Notes under the pieces: generated by a model
Seen by the model: only the letters and a program-made list of their open reading frames with translations
Databases searched by the model: none
Told to the model about the DNA's origin: nothing
In this document: one piece after another, positions 1 to 5,265 of the stretch
Position numbering within the stretch: the first letter of the stretch is position 1
Layout of the letters: each line of letters opens with the position of its first letter
Position numbers and translations under genes: made by a program
NCBI GenBank assembly: GCA_030428025.1
Contig: JAUIBJ010000099.1
Coordinates: forward strand, 1 to 8,820
Direction of reading: 5' to 3'
Length of the DNA: 8,820 nt
From: Alphaproteobacteria bacterium
GTDB lineage: Bacteria; Pseudomonadota; Alphaproteobacteria; Rhodobacterales; Rhodobacteraceae

Positions 1-60
1 CGTCTCGCGACGTCCGAAAAACACGATGTCCTGGGGTCGTGACCGACGCGCTCTTAAGGC

Positions 61-771
61 TCAGAGCGCACCCCGCGCCTGCAACCCGGCGACGACCCGC
101 TCCGCCATGTCGCGGCAGCGCGCCCCATCGAACGGGAAAATTGCCTCGAACCCGCCGTGAACACGTCGTTCCAGTGCCTGACGCAAGCGGCGCCGGGCGC
201 GAAACAGGCGTGTCTTGACGGTAACCGGGTTCAGCGACAGGTCACGAGCGATGGCAAGCACGCTCATGCTTTCGGCATGGTGAAGCAGAAACGGCAGCCG
301 CAGGTCGGTCGGCAGATCCGCAACCGCCTGTTCGAGGAGGCTGCGGATCTGCGCCCGGGCCAAGGCCACGTCCGGCAGTTCCGGTCGCTGGCCGGGAAAG
401 GCGAGAACCTGCGATGTATCGGGCTCGGTCACGGTATCGTAGTCCTCCTCGGGGCGGGCGCGGCGGTTCCGCATCAGCGCCGTGTTGATGGCGATCCGCG
501 TGATCCAGGTCGAGAATGTGGAGGCGCCGCCAAACTGGTCGAGACGGGTAAAGGCGGCGAGGTAAGTTTCCTGAACGACCTCCTCGGCCTCGGCGTCGCT
601 CCGGACGATCCCGCGGGCGACCCTGAAGAGCCGGGGGTTGAGCCTTCGGATCAGCTCGCGCACCGCTGCTTCGCTGCCAGACCGGGCATCGGCGACGAGG
701 TCCGCTTCCGCCGCCGTGTGGCCTGCGGCGCGGCCGGACGAGGCTTCGCTCGTCAGCTTCCACGCAGTCAT
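61..771 (-). CDS. ECF-type RNA polymerase sigma factor
   Basis: This 236-residue protein is an extracytoplasmic-function sigma factor that would direct RNA polymerase to a small regulon. Region 2 spans about residues 36-100 and contains the typical DAEAEEVVQETYLAAF stretch and the STWITRIAINTAL segment. Region 4 spans about 144-202 with the helix-turn-helix LAIARDLSLNPVTVKTRLFRAR, and there is no region 3. The protein has an N-terminal leader of roughly 25 residues and an extension after region 4 (about 205-236) that includes FPFDGARC with a single Cys at 219. The ATG at 771 overlaps the cupredoxin stop codon as ATGA, so the two are translationally coupled. It is the last gene of a three-gene unit with two exported proteins. 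No anti-sigma gene lies inside the window; one could lie beyond base 1. The family call is firm, but the regulon and the signal are unknown. Confidence 0.95.
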   Translation of the reverse strand: MTAWKLTSEASSGRAAGHTAAEADLVADARSGSEAAVRELIRRLNPRLFRVARGIVRSDAEAEEVVQETYLAAFTRLDQFGGASTFSTWITRIAINTALMRNRRARPEEDYDTVTEPDTSQVLAFPGQRPELPDVALARAQIRSLLEQAVADLPTDLRLPFLLHHAESMSVLAIARDLSLNPVTVKTRLFRARRRLRQALERRVHGGFEAIFPFDGARCRDMAERVVAGLQARGAL

Positions 772-1298
772 CGGTCTACCTCCGGATCGACGCGGCCGAG
801 GCGTAGGATGTCCTCGACCGCCGGCAGGGAGGCGAGAACTTCGGGCATCACGTCTTCGACATCGGTACTCGCGCCTTCCCAGCCCGGATCATCGGGTTGT
901 CCGACAACAATGCGGCCCGCCATTCCCACCATCTCATGCGGCTGACAATAATAGTCGTACACGCCGGGAACCATGAGGGTGATCTCGAAGCTGTCGCCGG
1001 GCAGAAGGAAGTCGCTGTCCCAGGGTTCCGCCCCCGCGGGAATGCGGCGCAGCCTATCGAAGATGGCCGGATGATACGTTGTCGCCGTGTGACTGTTGCC
1101 CGGATCTCGGTTCACGAAACGGATCGTCGCGCCGGGTGCGACGACAAGGCCCCTCGGCGAGAACCAGATGCGTTCGCCACGCTCCGTGCCGCGCATTTCT
1201 ATGGTTTCAGACGGCGCAGCGGCTATCCGCGTGGTCATGGTGAGGGTGGCGAGCGCGCCACCCCCGAGGGTCAGGATCATGCGTCGCGACGACTTCAT
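768..1298 (-). CDS. Tat-exported cupredoxin (plastocyanin/azurin-like blue copper protein)
   Basis: This 176-residue protein would be a periplasmic type 1 copper electron carrier or copper-binding protein. The N-terminus has a twin-arginine signal: SSRRMILTLGGG at residues 3-14, a hydrophobic stretch, and a likely cleavage near the Ala run at 26-28. The cupredoxin fold covers about 32-133. The copper ligands can be read as His70 (GNSHTATTYH), Cys118, His121 and Met126 in YYCQPHEMVGMAG, the usual C-x2-H-x4-M loop. A C-terminal tail of about 40 acidic residues (134-176) extends past the fold. The start at 1298 was kept because it includes the Arg pair; the Met at residue 7 would lose the Tat signal. 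It overlaps the upstream gene's stop and the downstream sigma gene's start by 4 bp each. The electron partner is unknown; donation to the nearby cbb3 oxidase is speculation. Confidence 0.92.
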   Translation of the reverse strand: MKSSRRMILTLGGGALATLTMTTRIAAAPSETIEMRGTERGERIWFSPRGLVVAPGATIRFVNRDPGNSHTATTYHPAIFDRLRRIPAGAEPWDSDFLLPGDSFEITLMVPGVYDYYCQPHEMVGMAGRIVVGQPDDPGWEGASTDVEDVMPEVLASLPAVEDILRLGRVDPEVDR

Positions 1299-1714
1299 TC
1301 AGCCAGCCTTCCCTTGGCTTCGTCATCGTGGAAGAGCACGACATGCGCGTGCGGCTTCTCCACGCCGGGATGACCGGCATTGTAGTAGATGTCGACGCCG
1401 GAGACGGTATGCGACCCGATCCCGAGACCGTCATAGGAAGTCCCGTTCTGCAGATCTTCCAGCGGCGTCATGTAGATGGTCGCGGACAACGTGCCGTCGT
1501 GATCGTAGGCGAGGAAGGGGCCGGCGGGCAGGGTCGCGGGGTCGACGAACAGTGTCCCGAGGCCCGGGATGAACTCCGGCAGCGGCAGCACGTCACTGAC
1601 CTGAACGTAAGGGTCACCCGGAGGCGACTGCACGAGTGCCGTTTCATCATGAGCGACGGAAACGGTCGCGCTCGCAACCAGCGTCGCGGCGGCCAGTGGC
1701 AGAAGTCTCTTCAT
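1295..1714 (-). CDS. secreted TTHB210-like (DUF5602-type) protein
   Basis: This 139-residue protein has a Sec signal peptide (residues 1-21, MKRLLPLAAATLVASATVSVA, likely cleaved before HDE). The mature part contains GLGTLFVDPATLPAGPFLAYD (51-71), a YMTPL segment (81-85) and DIYYNAGHPGV.KPHAHVVLF (108-128). Histidines at 115, 122 and 124 give it a cupin-like or metal-binding appearance. From memory, the pattern matches proteobacterial relatives of Thermus TTHB210, a protein reported to be controlled by an ECF sigma/anti-sigma pair, and that fits with the sigma gene two positions downstream. No enzymatic role is known to me. The start at 1714 is supported by AGGAAAGG about 7 bases upstream. 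An ATG seven codons earlier (1735), preceded by GGAG, is a real alternative. The stop overlaps the cupredoxin ATG as ATGA. Family assignment is moderate; export is well supported. Confidence 0.8.
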   Translation of the reverse strand: MKRLLPLAAATLVASATVSVAHDETALVQSPPGDPYVQVSDVLPLPEFIPGLGTLFVDPATLPAGPFLAYDHDGTLSATIYMTPLEDLQNGTSYDGLGIGSHTVSGVDIYYNAGHPGVEKPHAHVVLFHDDEAKGRLAE

Positions 1715-1721
1715 CTCTTGT

Positions 1722-1789
1722 CCTTTCCTGATCATGGCGGCTCCGATCCGGGGCCACCTGACCCATTGGATGCGGCGGGTCAGGAAAGG
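1722..1789 (-). repeat. nested, mutually exclusive inverted repeats in the leader of the three-gene unit
   Basis: Two perfect inverted repeats share one arm. On the plus strand, CCTGACCC (1757-1764) is the reverse complement of GGGTCAGG (1777-1784), with a 12-base loop. CCTTTCCTGA (1722-1731) is the reverse complement of TCAGGAAAGG (1780-1789), with a 48-base loop. In the minus-strand transcript, the arm at 1731-1722 is the ribosome binding site of the TTHB210-like gene. The upstream arm can pair with it or with the middle arm, but not both. This matters for translation only if transcription starts upstream of 1789. There is no T-run, so it does not look like a plain terminator. Confidence 0.5.
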
Positions 1790-1794
1790 TTCCC
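1768..1794 (-). promoter_or_regulatory. candidate ECF-sigma promoter of the TTHB210-like/cupredoxin/sigma unit
   Basis: On the minus strand GGGAACC (1794-1788) resembles the -35 element GGAAC of ECF sigma promoters. After GGAAC, 16 bases lead to CATCC (1772-1768), a weak match to the alphaproteobacterial CGTT-type -10. A transcript would start near 1761 and leave a leader of about 47 bases. If this is the sigma factor's own promoter, the unit would be autoregulated. The -35 is a good match and the -10 is poor, so this is only a candidate. Confidence 0.35.
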
Positions 1795-1846
1795 GTGAAC
1801 GGTGAAATTTCTTTTGGGCAGGAAACGACCCGGCAATCGTGTCGCT

Positions 1847-2119
1847 TCATGGCGCGCGTGACGGAGCCGAGGACACGTCGAATATTGACCGCTTCAGAAC
1901 CTCGCCCTCCGCGTTCACGGTCAGCCGGAGGGCGCGTCTCTCGAGGTAGAATGTCAGCCTCCATCTCCCGGTATCATCGCCGCTGCCAGTCTCGCAACGC
2001 GAGGTGATGCGACCGTCCTGCATGGAGGCCCTGATTTCGGACGCGGATATGCCGAATGCCGCAGCGAGGATCGCCGCGTCCACGACGAAGCTGTCTCCGT
2101 CGCGTTCGACCCCGCTCAA
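1847..2119 (-). CDS. DUF6522 family protein (TTG start)
   Basis: This 90-residue cytoplasmic protein reads SFVVDAAILAAAFGIS, then RASMQDGRITSRCETG, then GRWRLTFYLERRALRLTV. That is the pattern I associate with DUF6522, small proteins often found next to denitrification or cytochrome oxidase genes. No catalytic residues can be named. The start codon is TTG at 2119, supported by GGAGG eight bases upstream and by overlap with the preceding TGA (TTGA), which implies coupling to the 77-residue gene. No ATG in frame gives a sensible alternative. It is the last gene of the cbb3 unit, followed by a 132-bp gap before the next gene starts. The function is unknown; a link to NO or oxygen respiration is inferred from position only. 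Confidence 0.8.
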   Translation of the reverse strand: MSGVERDGDSFVVDAAILAAAFGISASEIRASMQDGRITSRCETGSGDDTGRWRLTFYLERRALRLTVNAEGEVLKRSIFDVSSAPSRAP

Positions 2120-2349
2120 TGGCGGTCCCTCCAGTAACCATTGGCGGCGGCGACGGTGGCGAAATGCGTCGCGACCACCTGGCTGACGGCGATAAGCGCC
2201 TCGGCATCCTCGGCATATTCGGGCCGGAGCCGGTCGCGCACCGCCGCGTCGGGCTGGGTCGCCTTCACCGCGACGCGGGCCAGCTTGATGGCGAGGTCAT
2301 AGCCTTCCTCAGGTGTCGCGGTCTTGAGTGTCGGGAGCCAGCTGCTCAT
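2116..2349 (-). CDS. hypothetical 77-residue protein in the cbb3 unit
   Basis: I do not recognise a named family. The 77-residue product starts MSSWLPTLKTATPEEG and is predicted to be mostly helical and soluble, with an Ala/Val-rich C-terminal half ending NGYWRDRH. There is no signal peptide, membrane segment or Cys. The ATG at 2349 is supported by AAGGA about 7 bases upstream (GGAAGGACATCCCC); the longer open frame upstream lies inside ccoS and looks like ccoS shadow sequence. It overlaps the 3' end of ccoS by 41 bases in a different frame, and its stop overlaps the TTG start of the DUF6522 gene. The position within an oxidase assembly segment suggests a helper role, but that is inference. 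Confidence 0.75.
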   Translation of the reverse strand: MSSWLPTLKTATPEEGYDLAIKLARVAVKATQPDAAVRDRLRPEYAEDAEALIAVSQVVATHFATVAAANGYWRDRH

Positions 2350-2509
2350 GGGGATGTCCTTCCTTCGGCTGCAAGGATTCGGGTGAGAGGATGCGTCGGG
2401 CGTCGCCCTCGGGATCGTCGAACTGCCCGTTACGCAGCGCCCAGAAAAAGGCGGCAAGTCCGATCAGCCCGAGACCGATCGAGAGGAGAATGAGCACGAT
2501 GAGACTCAT
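2309..2509 (-). CDS. ccoS: cbb3-type cytochrome oxidase assembly protein CcoS
   Basis: This 66-residue protein has one N-terminal membrane helix (about residues 3-24) followed directly by FWALRNGQFDDPEGDARRIL. The xFWAx3GQFDD signature just after the helix is characteristic of CcoS/FixS. In Rhodobacter and Bradyrhizobium, CcoS is needed for inserting cofactors into the CcoN subunit of cbb3 oxidase. Its ATG at 2509 overlaps the stop of the DUF2189 gene as ATGA. The tail after residue 42 is hydrophilic and His/Asp/Glu-rich, and its last 14 codons overlap the next gene. The usual partners ccoG, ccoH and ccoI are not in the window, so the copper and assembly factors must come from another locus. 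Confidence 0.93.
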   Translation of the reverse strand: MSLIVLILLSIGLGLIGLAAFFWALRNGQFDDPEGDARRILSPESLQPKEGHPHEQLAPDTQDRDT

Positions 2510-3303
2510 GCCTCATCTCCAGCGATCGCGCTGTAGGCATGCCAGGTGCCGTGGCCGAGGACCGGGAAGATCACCGCGAGCCCGATCAGGCCGGTCGCCG
2601 CCGAAAGCGTCAGGCCCGCCGCCACGATGACACCCCAGGCGAGCATGGGCCAAAGGTTCTGCACCGTCATGGCGAAACTCAGCCCCATCGCGGTCAGCGC
2701 GTCGGTCCGGCGCGACACCAGCATGGGAATGGAAAAGACGCTGACCGCGAAGGCGAAGGCTGCGAACAGCCCGCCCACCAGCGTGCCGGTCGTGATCAGC
2801 GCCCATCCCCGGGGCGTCGTCAGCACGTTCGTCAACGCGTCGGCGGCGCCCGGGAACGGGGTCAGGCCGAAGAACAGCGCGTAGAGAAGATCCGCTGCCC
2901 TGAGCCAGAAGAGGATGAGAAGACCGAGAAGAAGCCCAGCGTAAGCCAGCTGCGCGCCCGATGCCGCGCGGAGCGCGAGCATGTCGGTCAGTGCAATGCG
3001 CTCTCCCTTCGCCTGTCGGCGGCTCTTTTCGTAAAGGCCGATGGCCAGGAACGGCCCGACGATGAGAAAGCCAGAGATCGCGGGCAGCGCGAGGTAGAGC
3101 AGGCCGCTGGCGTGAAGGGCCCAGAGGACGGCGTAGGAGACAAGAGTCAGGATCAGTCCGTGGGCGAGACTCGGTCCGGGCGCGGCAATAAGATCGCGCC
3201 AGCCCGCCGTCAGCCAGGTCAGGGCCACGCGCGCCGGAAGGTGGCGGGCGAAGCGCGGCGCCGGGCGGTTCGGCTTGCGAAGAACGGGGAGCGGTTCCAG
3301 CAT
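2506..3303 (-). CDS. DUF2189 family integral membrane protein
   Basis: This 265-residue inner-membrane protein has about six hydrophobic segments (approximately 45-64, 67-90, 118-136, 166-192, 210-230 and 234-250). It carries the family's landmarks WLTAGWRDLIAAPGPSLAHG (30-49), GFLIVGPFLAIGLYEKSRR (78-96) and the C-terminal FPVLGHGTWHAYSAI (246-260). The biochemical role of DUF2189 is not established. Members often sit next to cbb3 oxidase or other respiratory genes in alphaproteobacteria. The start at 3303 has AAGGGAG upstream. It follows the 52-residue gene by 13 bp and overlaps ccoS by 4 bp, so it is part of the oxidase operon. An accessory or transport function in oxidase biogenesis is inference. 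Confidence 0.9.
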   Translation of the reverse strand: MLEPLPVLRKPNRPAPRFARHLPARVALTWLTAGWRDLIAAPGPSLAHGLILTLVSYAVLWALHASGLLYLALPAISGFLIVGPFLAIGLYEKSRRQAKGERIALTDMLALRAASGAQLAYAGLLLGLLILFWLRAADLLYALFFGLTPFPGAADALTNVLTTPRGWALITTGTLVGGLFAAFAFAVSVFSIPMLVSRRTDALTAMGLSFAMTVQNLWPMLAWGVIVAAGLTLSAATGLIGLAVIFPVLGHGTWHAYSAIAGDEA

Positions 3304-3316
3304 GGCCTGTCTCCCT

Positions 3317-3475
3317 TCAGCAGGCCCGCCGGGCCGGTTCGGCGCCGGCGACGGCGGTGCAGGCGGGCTGCGAGCCGATCGCCACGGCTATGAGATGGGC
3401 GTTGGCAGCGATGAATCCCGCCGCGACTGCGACTGCCGCCGTGAGGGCGAAAAGCTTCTGCCGCCGCGCCGTCAT
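3317..3475 (-). CDS. small one-helix membrane protein downstream of ccoP
   Basis: This 52-residue product begins MTARRQKLFALTAAVAV. It has a basic N-terminus, one hydrophobic helix (about residues 8-33, including ANAHLIAVA), then GSQPACTAVAG and a C-terminal Cys. Cys39 and Cys52 would lie on the periplasmic side if the positive N-terminus stays in the cytoplasm. The ATG at 3475 overlaps the ccoP stop as ATGA, which fixes the start. I know of no characterised homologue, though short ORFs of this look are common after ccoP in Rhodobacterales. It may be an oxidase-associated subunit or a metal-handling peptide; this is inference from position and the two cysteines. Confidence 0.75.
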   Translation of the reverse strand: MTARRQKLFALTAAVAVAAGFIAANAHLIAVAIGSQPACTAVAGAEPARRAC

Positions 3476-4383
3476 TGCACCGTCTCCGCGTTCCCGGCGG
3501 ACAGGCTGGTGACGTAGAGCGCGAGAAGGTTGATCTCCGCCTCGGACAGTCGGCCGGACCACGCCGGCATGACGCCGATCCGGCCCGCGGCGAGGGTTCG
3601 CAGAATCGTGTCCCGGTCCTGGCCGTAGATCACCGATGCGTCGGTCAGGGACGGCGCGCCCACCTCAAGCCCGCCCGCGCCGCCCTCGCCATGGCAGGCG
3701 GCGCAGTTCTCGGCGAAAAGCGCGGCGGCGGGGATGTCGGTATCGCCGCGGCCCTCTGGCAGCGCCGCGACATAATCCGCCAGGGCCTCGCGGTCGGCGC
3801 GCTCCATCCAGTCGAAGGCCGGCATCTCGGCGATGCGCGAGTCGTCGTTGGCATTTATGCCGTGGCGAATTGTCAGCGCCACCTCCTCAGGCGTGCCGCT
3901 CCAGAGCCAGGAGCCGTCGGCGAGCACCGGGAAGCCCGGCCCGCCCTGGCCCGTGGTGCCGTGGCAGGCTGCGCAGTTGTCGTCGAAGAGGCGCGCTGCG
4001 GCGGGCATTGCCCGGCCCATCAGCGCGGCGTCGGATTGCAGCGTGGCGAAGTCGCCTGTCGCGAACCGGTCGAGCCAGCCCTGCCGTTCGGCGGTCAGTT
4101 CCCGGAACCCCTCCACCGCCTCGACGCCCTGGTCGAGACCGAGCAGCCCGCGCGTATAGTCGCGGCCCAGAGGCCAGGCGGGCAGCAGGATCCAGGCGAT
4201 GACGGAATAGAGGAAGGTCAGGACAAGCGCCCAGATAACCAGCTTTGGGAAGGCGGTATTGAGTTCGCTGATCCCGCCCCAGTCGTGGCCGGTGGTGGAA
4301 TAGCCCGTGACCGGGTCAACCTTGCGGTTGCCGGTATGGGGATCGGCGCCGGGAAGCTGCCGGGGGTCGTTCTGATCAGTCAT
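3472..4383 (-). CDS. ccoP: cbb3-type cytochrome c oxidase subunit III, CcoP (dihaem cytochrome c)
   Basis: This 303-residue membrane-anchored dihaem cytochrome c passes electrons to CcoO and CcoN. The N-terminus contains the family-typical TTGHDWGGISELNTAFPK (30-47), then a membrane helix (about 48-70). Two c-type haem sites follow: C137-AA-C140-H141 with likely axial Met187 (AEMPAF), and C227-AA-C230-H231 with likely axial Met272 (VMPAW). Length is normal for the family. The start at 4383 was chosen because the protein then begins at the usual short polar N-terminus and overlaps the ccoQ stop by 8 bp (ATGACTGA). A Met four codons earlier (4395) has GGAGG directly against it, too close to serve as its own binding site. 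The stop overlaps the next small gene. Confidence 0.96.
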   Translation of the reverse strand: MTDQNDPRQLPGADPHTGNRKVDPVTGYSTTGHDWGGISELNTAFPKLVIWALVLTFLYSVIAWILLPAWPLGRDYTRGLLGLDQGVEAVEGFRELTAERQGWLDRFATGDFATLQSDAALMGRAMPAAARLFDDNCAACHGTTGQGGPGFPVLADGSWLWSGTPEEVALTIRHGINANDDSRIAEMPAFDWMERADREALADYVAALPEGRGDTDIPAAALFAENCAACHGEGGAGGLEVGAPSLTDASVIYGQDRDTILRTLAAGRIGVMPAWSGRLSEAEINLLALYVTSLSAGNAETVQ

Positions 4384-4537
4384 GTCCGCCCTCATCCTCC
4401 AGAATTGACCGCGCGGCCCGGTCATAGGCCCTGCGGCGCGACGGGCTGTAGGCGCGGATCACGACGATCAGGAAGAACCCCATCAGCCAGATCAGGCCGA
4501 CGGTCTTGGCGAGATAGACCAGAAGGTCGTGGGTCAT
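4376..4537 (-). CDS. ccoQ: cbb3-type cytochrome oxidase subunit IV, CcoQ
   Basis: This 53-residue protein begins MTHDLLVYLAKTVGLIWLMG. It has one membrane helix (about residues 8-28, GLIWLMGFFLIVVIRAY) followed by a basic segment (SRRRAYDRAAR) and an acidic end. Size, topology and the position between ccoO and ccoP identify CcoQ/FixQ, which stabilises the cbb3 complex. The ATG at 4537 overlaps the ccoO stop as ATGA; the longer open frame upstream of it is antisense-free shadow within ccoO. The end overlaps ccoP by 8 bp. Confidence 0.93.
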   Translation of the reverse strand: MTHDLLVYLAKTVGLIWLMGFFLIVVIRAYSPSRRRAYDRAARSILEDEGGHD

Positions 4538-5262
4538 TGCCCGCCCTCCGCAAGTATCTCGTAGGGGACTTTGGTGAGTGTCCCCAGCGACTGGAGATAG
4601 GCCACCACGGCGTCCATTTCGGTCAACTGCCACGGGTCGCCGTCGAAGACTCGGACGGCGATGACCGCTCCGTAGCGTTCGCGCACCGCGTCGGCGCCGT
4701 CGCTGTCGGGGCGGCTCTGCGCCGATGCGTCGGCCTCCGCCGCCGCGACCTTGGCGTCGTCATAGGGCACGCCAAGTCGTGCCAGCGTCGCGAGTTCATC
4801 TCCCAGGAGCCCGGTATCGAGCGGCCGGGCGAGCCAGGGATAGGCCGGCATGATCGAAGCCGGCACCACCACGCGCGGGTCGATCAGGTGGCGCCTGTGC
4901 CAGTCGTCCGAATATTTGCCCCCGACCCGCGCCAGATCCGGTCCCGTGCGCTTCGACCCCCAGAGCATCGGGTGGTCGTAGGCGGATTCCGCAGCCAGTG
5001 AATACGGTCCGTAGCGGTCGATCTCGTCGGCGAGGCTACGCACCATCTGGCTGTGGCAGGCATAGCAGCCCTCGCGGATGTAGATCTCGCGGCCAGCCAG
5101 TTCCAGGGGCGTGTGCGGGCGCAGATCATCCGGGATCTCGACGGTCTCGTCGATGGTGAAGAGGGGCGCAATCTCCACCAGCCCGCCGATCGAGGCCACG
5201 ACGATGATCGCCGCCACGAACCCCATGGAGACCTTTTCCAGGTTGTAATGCAGTTTCAGCAT
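4534..5262 (-). CDS. ccoO: cbb3-type cytochrome c oxidase subunit II, CcoO (monohaem cytochrome c)
   Basis: This 242-residue subunit receives electrons from CcoP and passes them to the haem b centre of CcoN. An N-terminal membrane helix (about residues 12-34, ending GGLVEIAPLF) anchors a periplasmic cytochrome c domain. The haem site is EGC66-YA-C69-H70 within the family motif REGCYACHSQMVR; the likely axial ligand is Met138 (SIMPAYPWL). Further typical segments are KRTGPDLARVGGKYSDDWH (104-122) and DAVVAYLQSLGT (217-228). The region 165-195, rich in Ala, Asp and Ser, looks like a variable linker. The start at 5262 lies 3 bp after the ccoN stop, with GGAG inside the end of ccoN. Confidence 0.96.
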   Translation of the reverse strand: MLKLHYNLEKVSMGFVAAIIVVASIGGLVEIAPLFTIDETVEIPDDLRPHTPLELAGREIYIREGCYACHSQMVRSLADEIDRYGPYSLAAESAYDHPMLWGSKRTGPDLARVGGKYSDDWHRRHLIDPRVVVPASIMPAYPWLARPLDTGLLGDELATLARLGVPYDDAKVAAAEADASAQSRPDSDGADAVRERYGAVIAVRVFDGDPWQLTEMDAVVAYLQSLGTLTKVPYEILAEGGQ

Positions 5263-5265
5263 GGC

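Noticed and set aside
1..60. Possible start of a further minus-strand gene at GTG 24, preceded by AGGA
   Set aside because: Only eight codons are visible before the window edge and they match nothing I recognise. It could be the next gene of the sigma unit, but it cannot be supported.
157..945. Plus-strand open frame of 262 codons
   Set aside because: It is antisense to the sigma factor and cupredoxin genes, which carry clear family motifs.
1757..1784. Hairpin CCTGACCC/GGGTCAGG as a terminator of the oxidase unit
   Set aside because: There is no T-run on either strand after the stem, and it lies within the leader of the next gene. It is listed as a possible regulatory structure instead.
2539..3393. 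Plus-strand open frame of 284 codons
   Set aside because: It is antisense to the DUF2189 membrane gene, rich in Arg, Gln and Glu, and has no domain pattern.
3475..5001. Long plus-strand open frame of 508 codons
   Set aside because: It lies antisense to ccoP, ccoQ and ccoO, whose haem motifs are unmistakable. Its translation is Arg/Gly-rich without domain features, as expected from the GC bias of the opposite strand.
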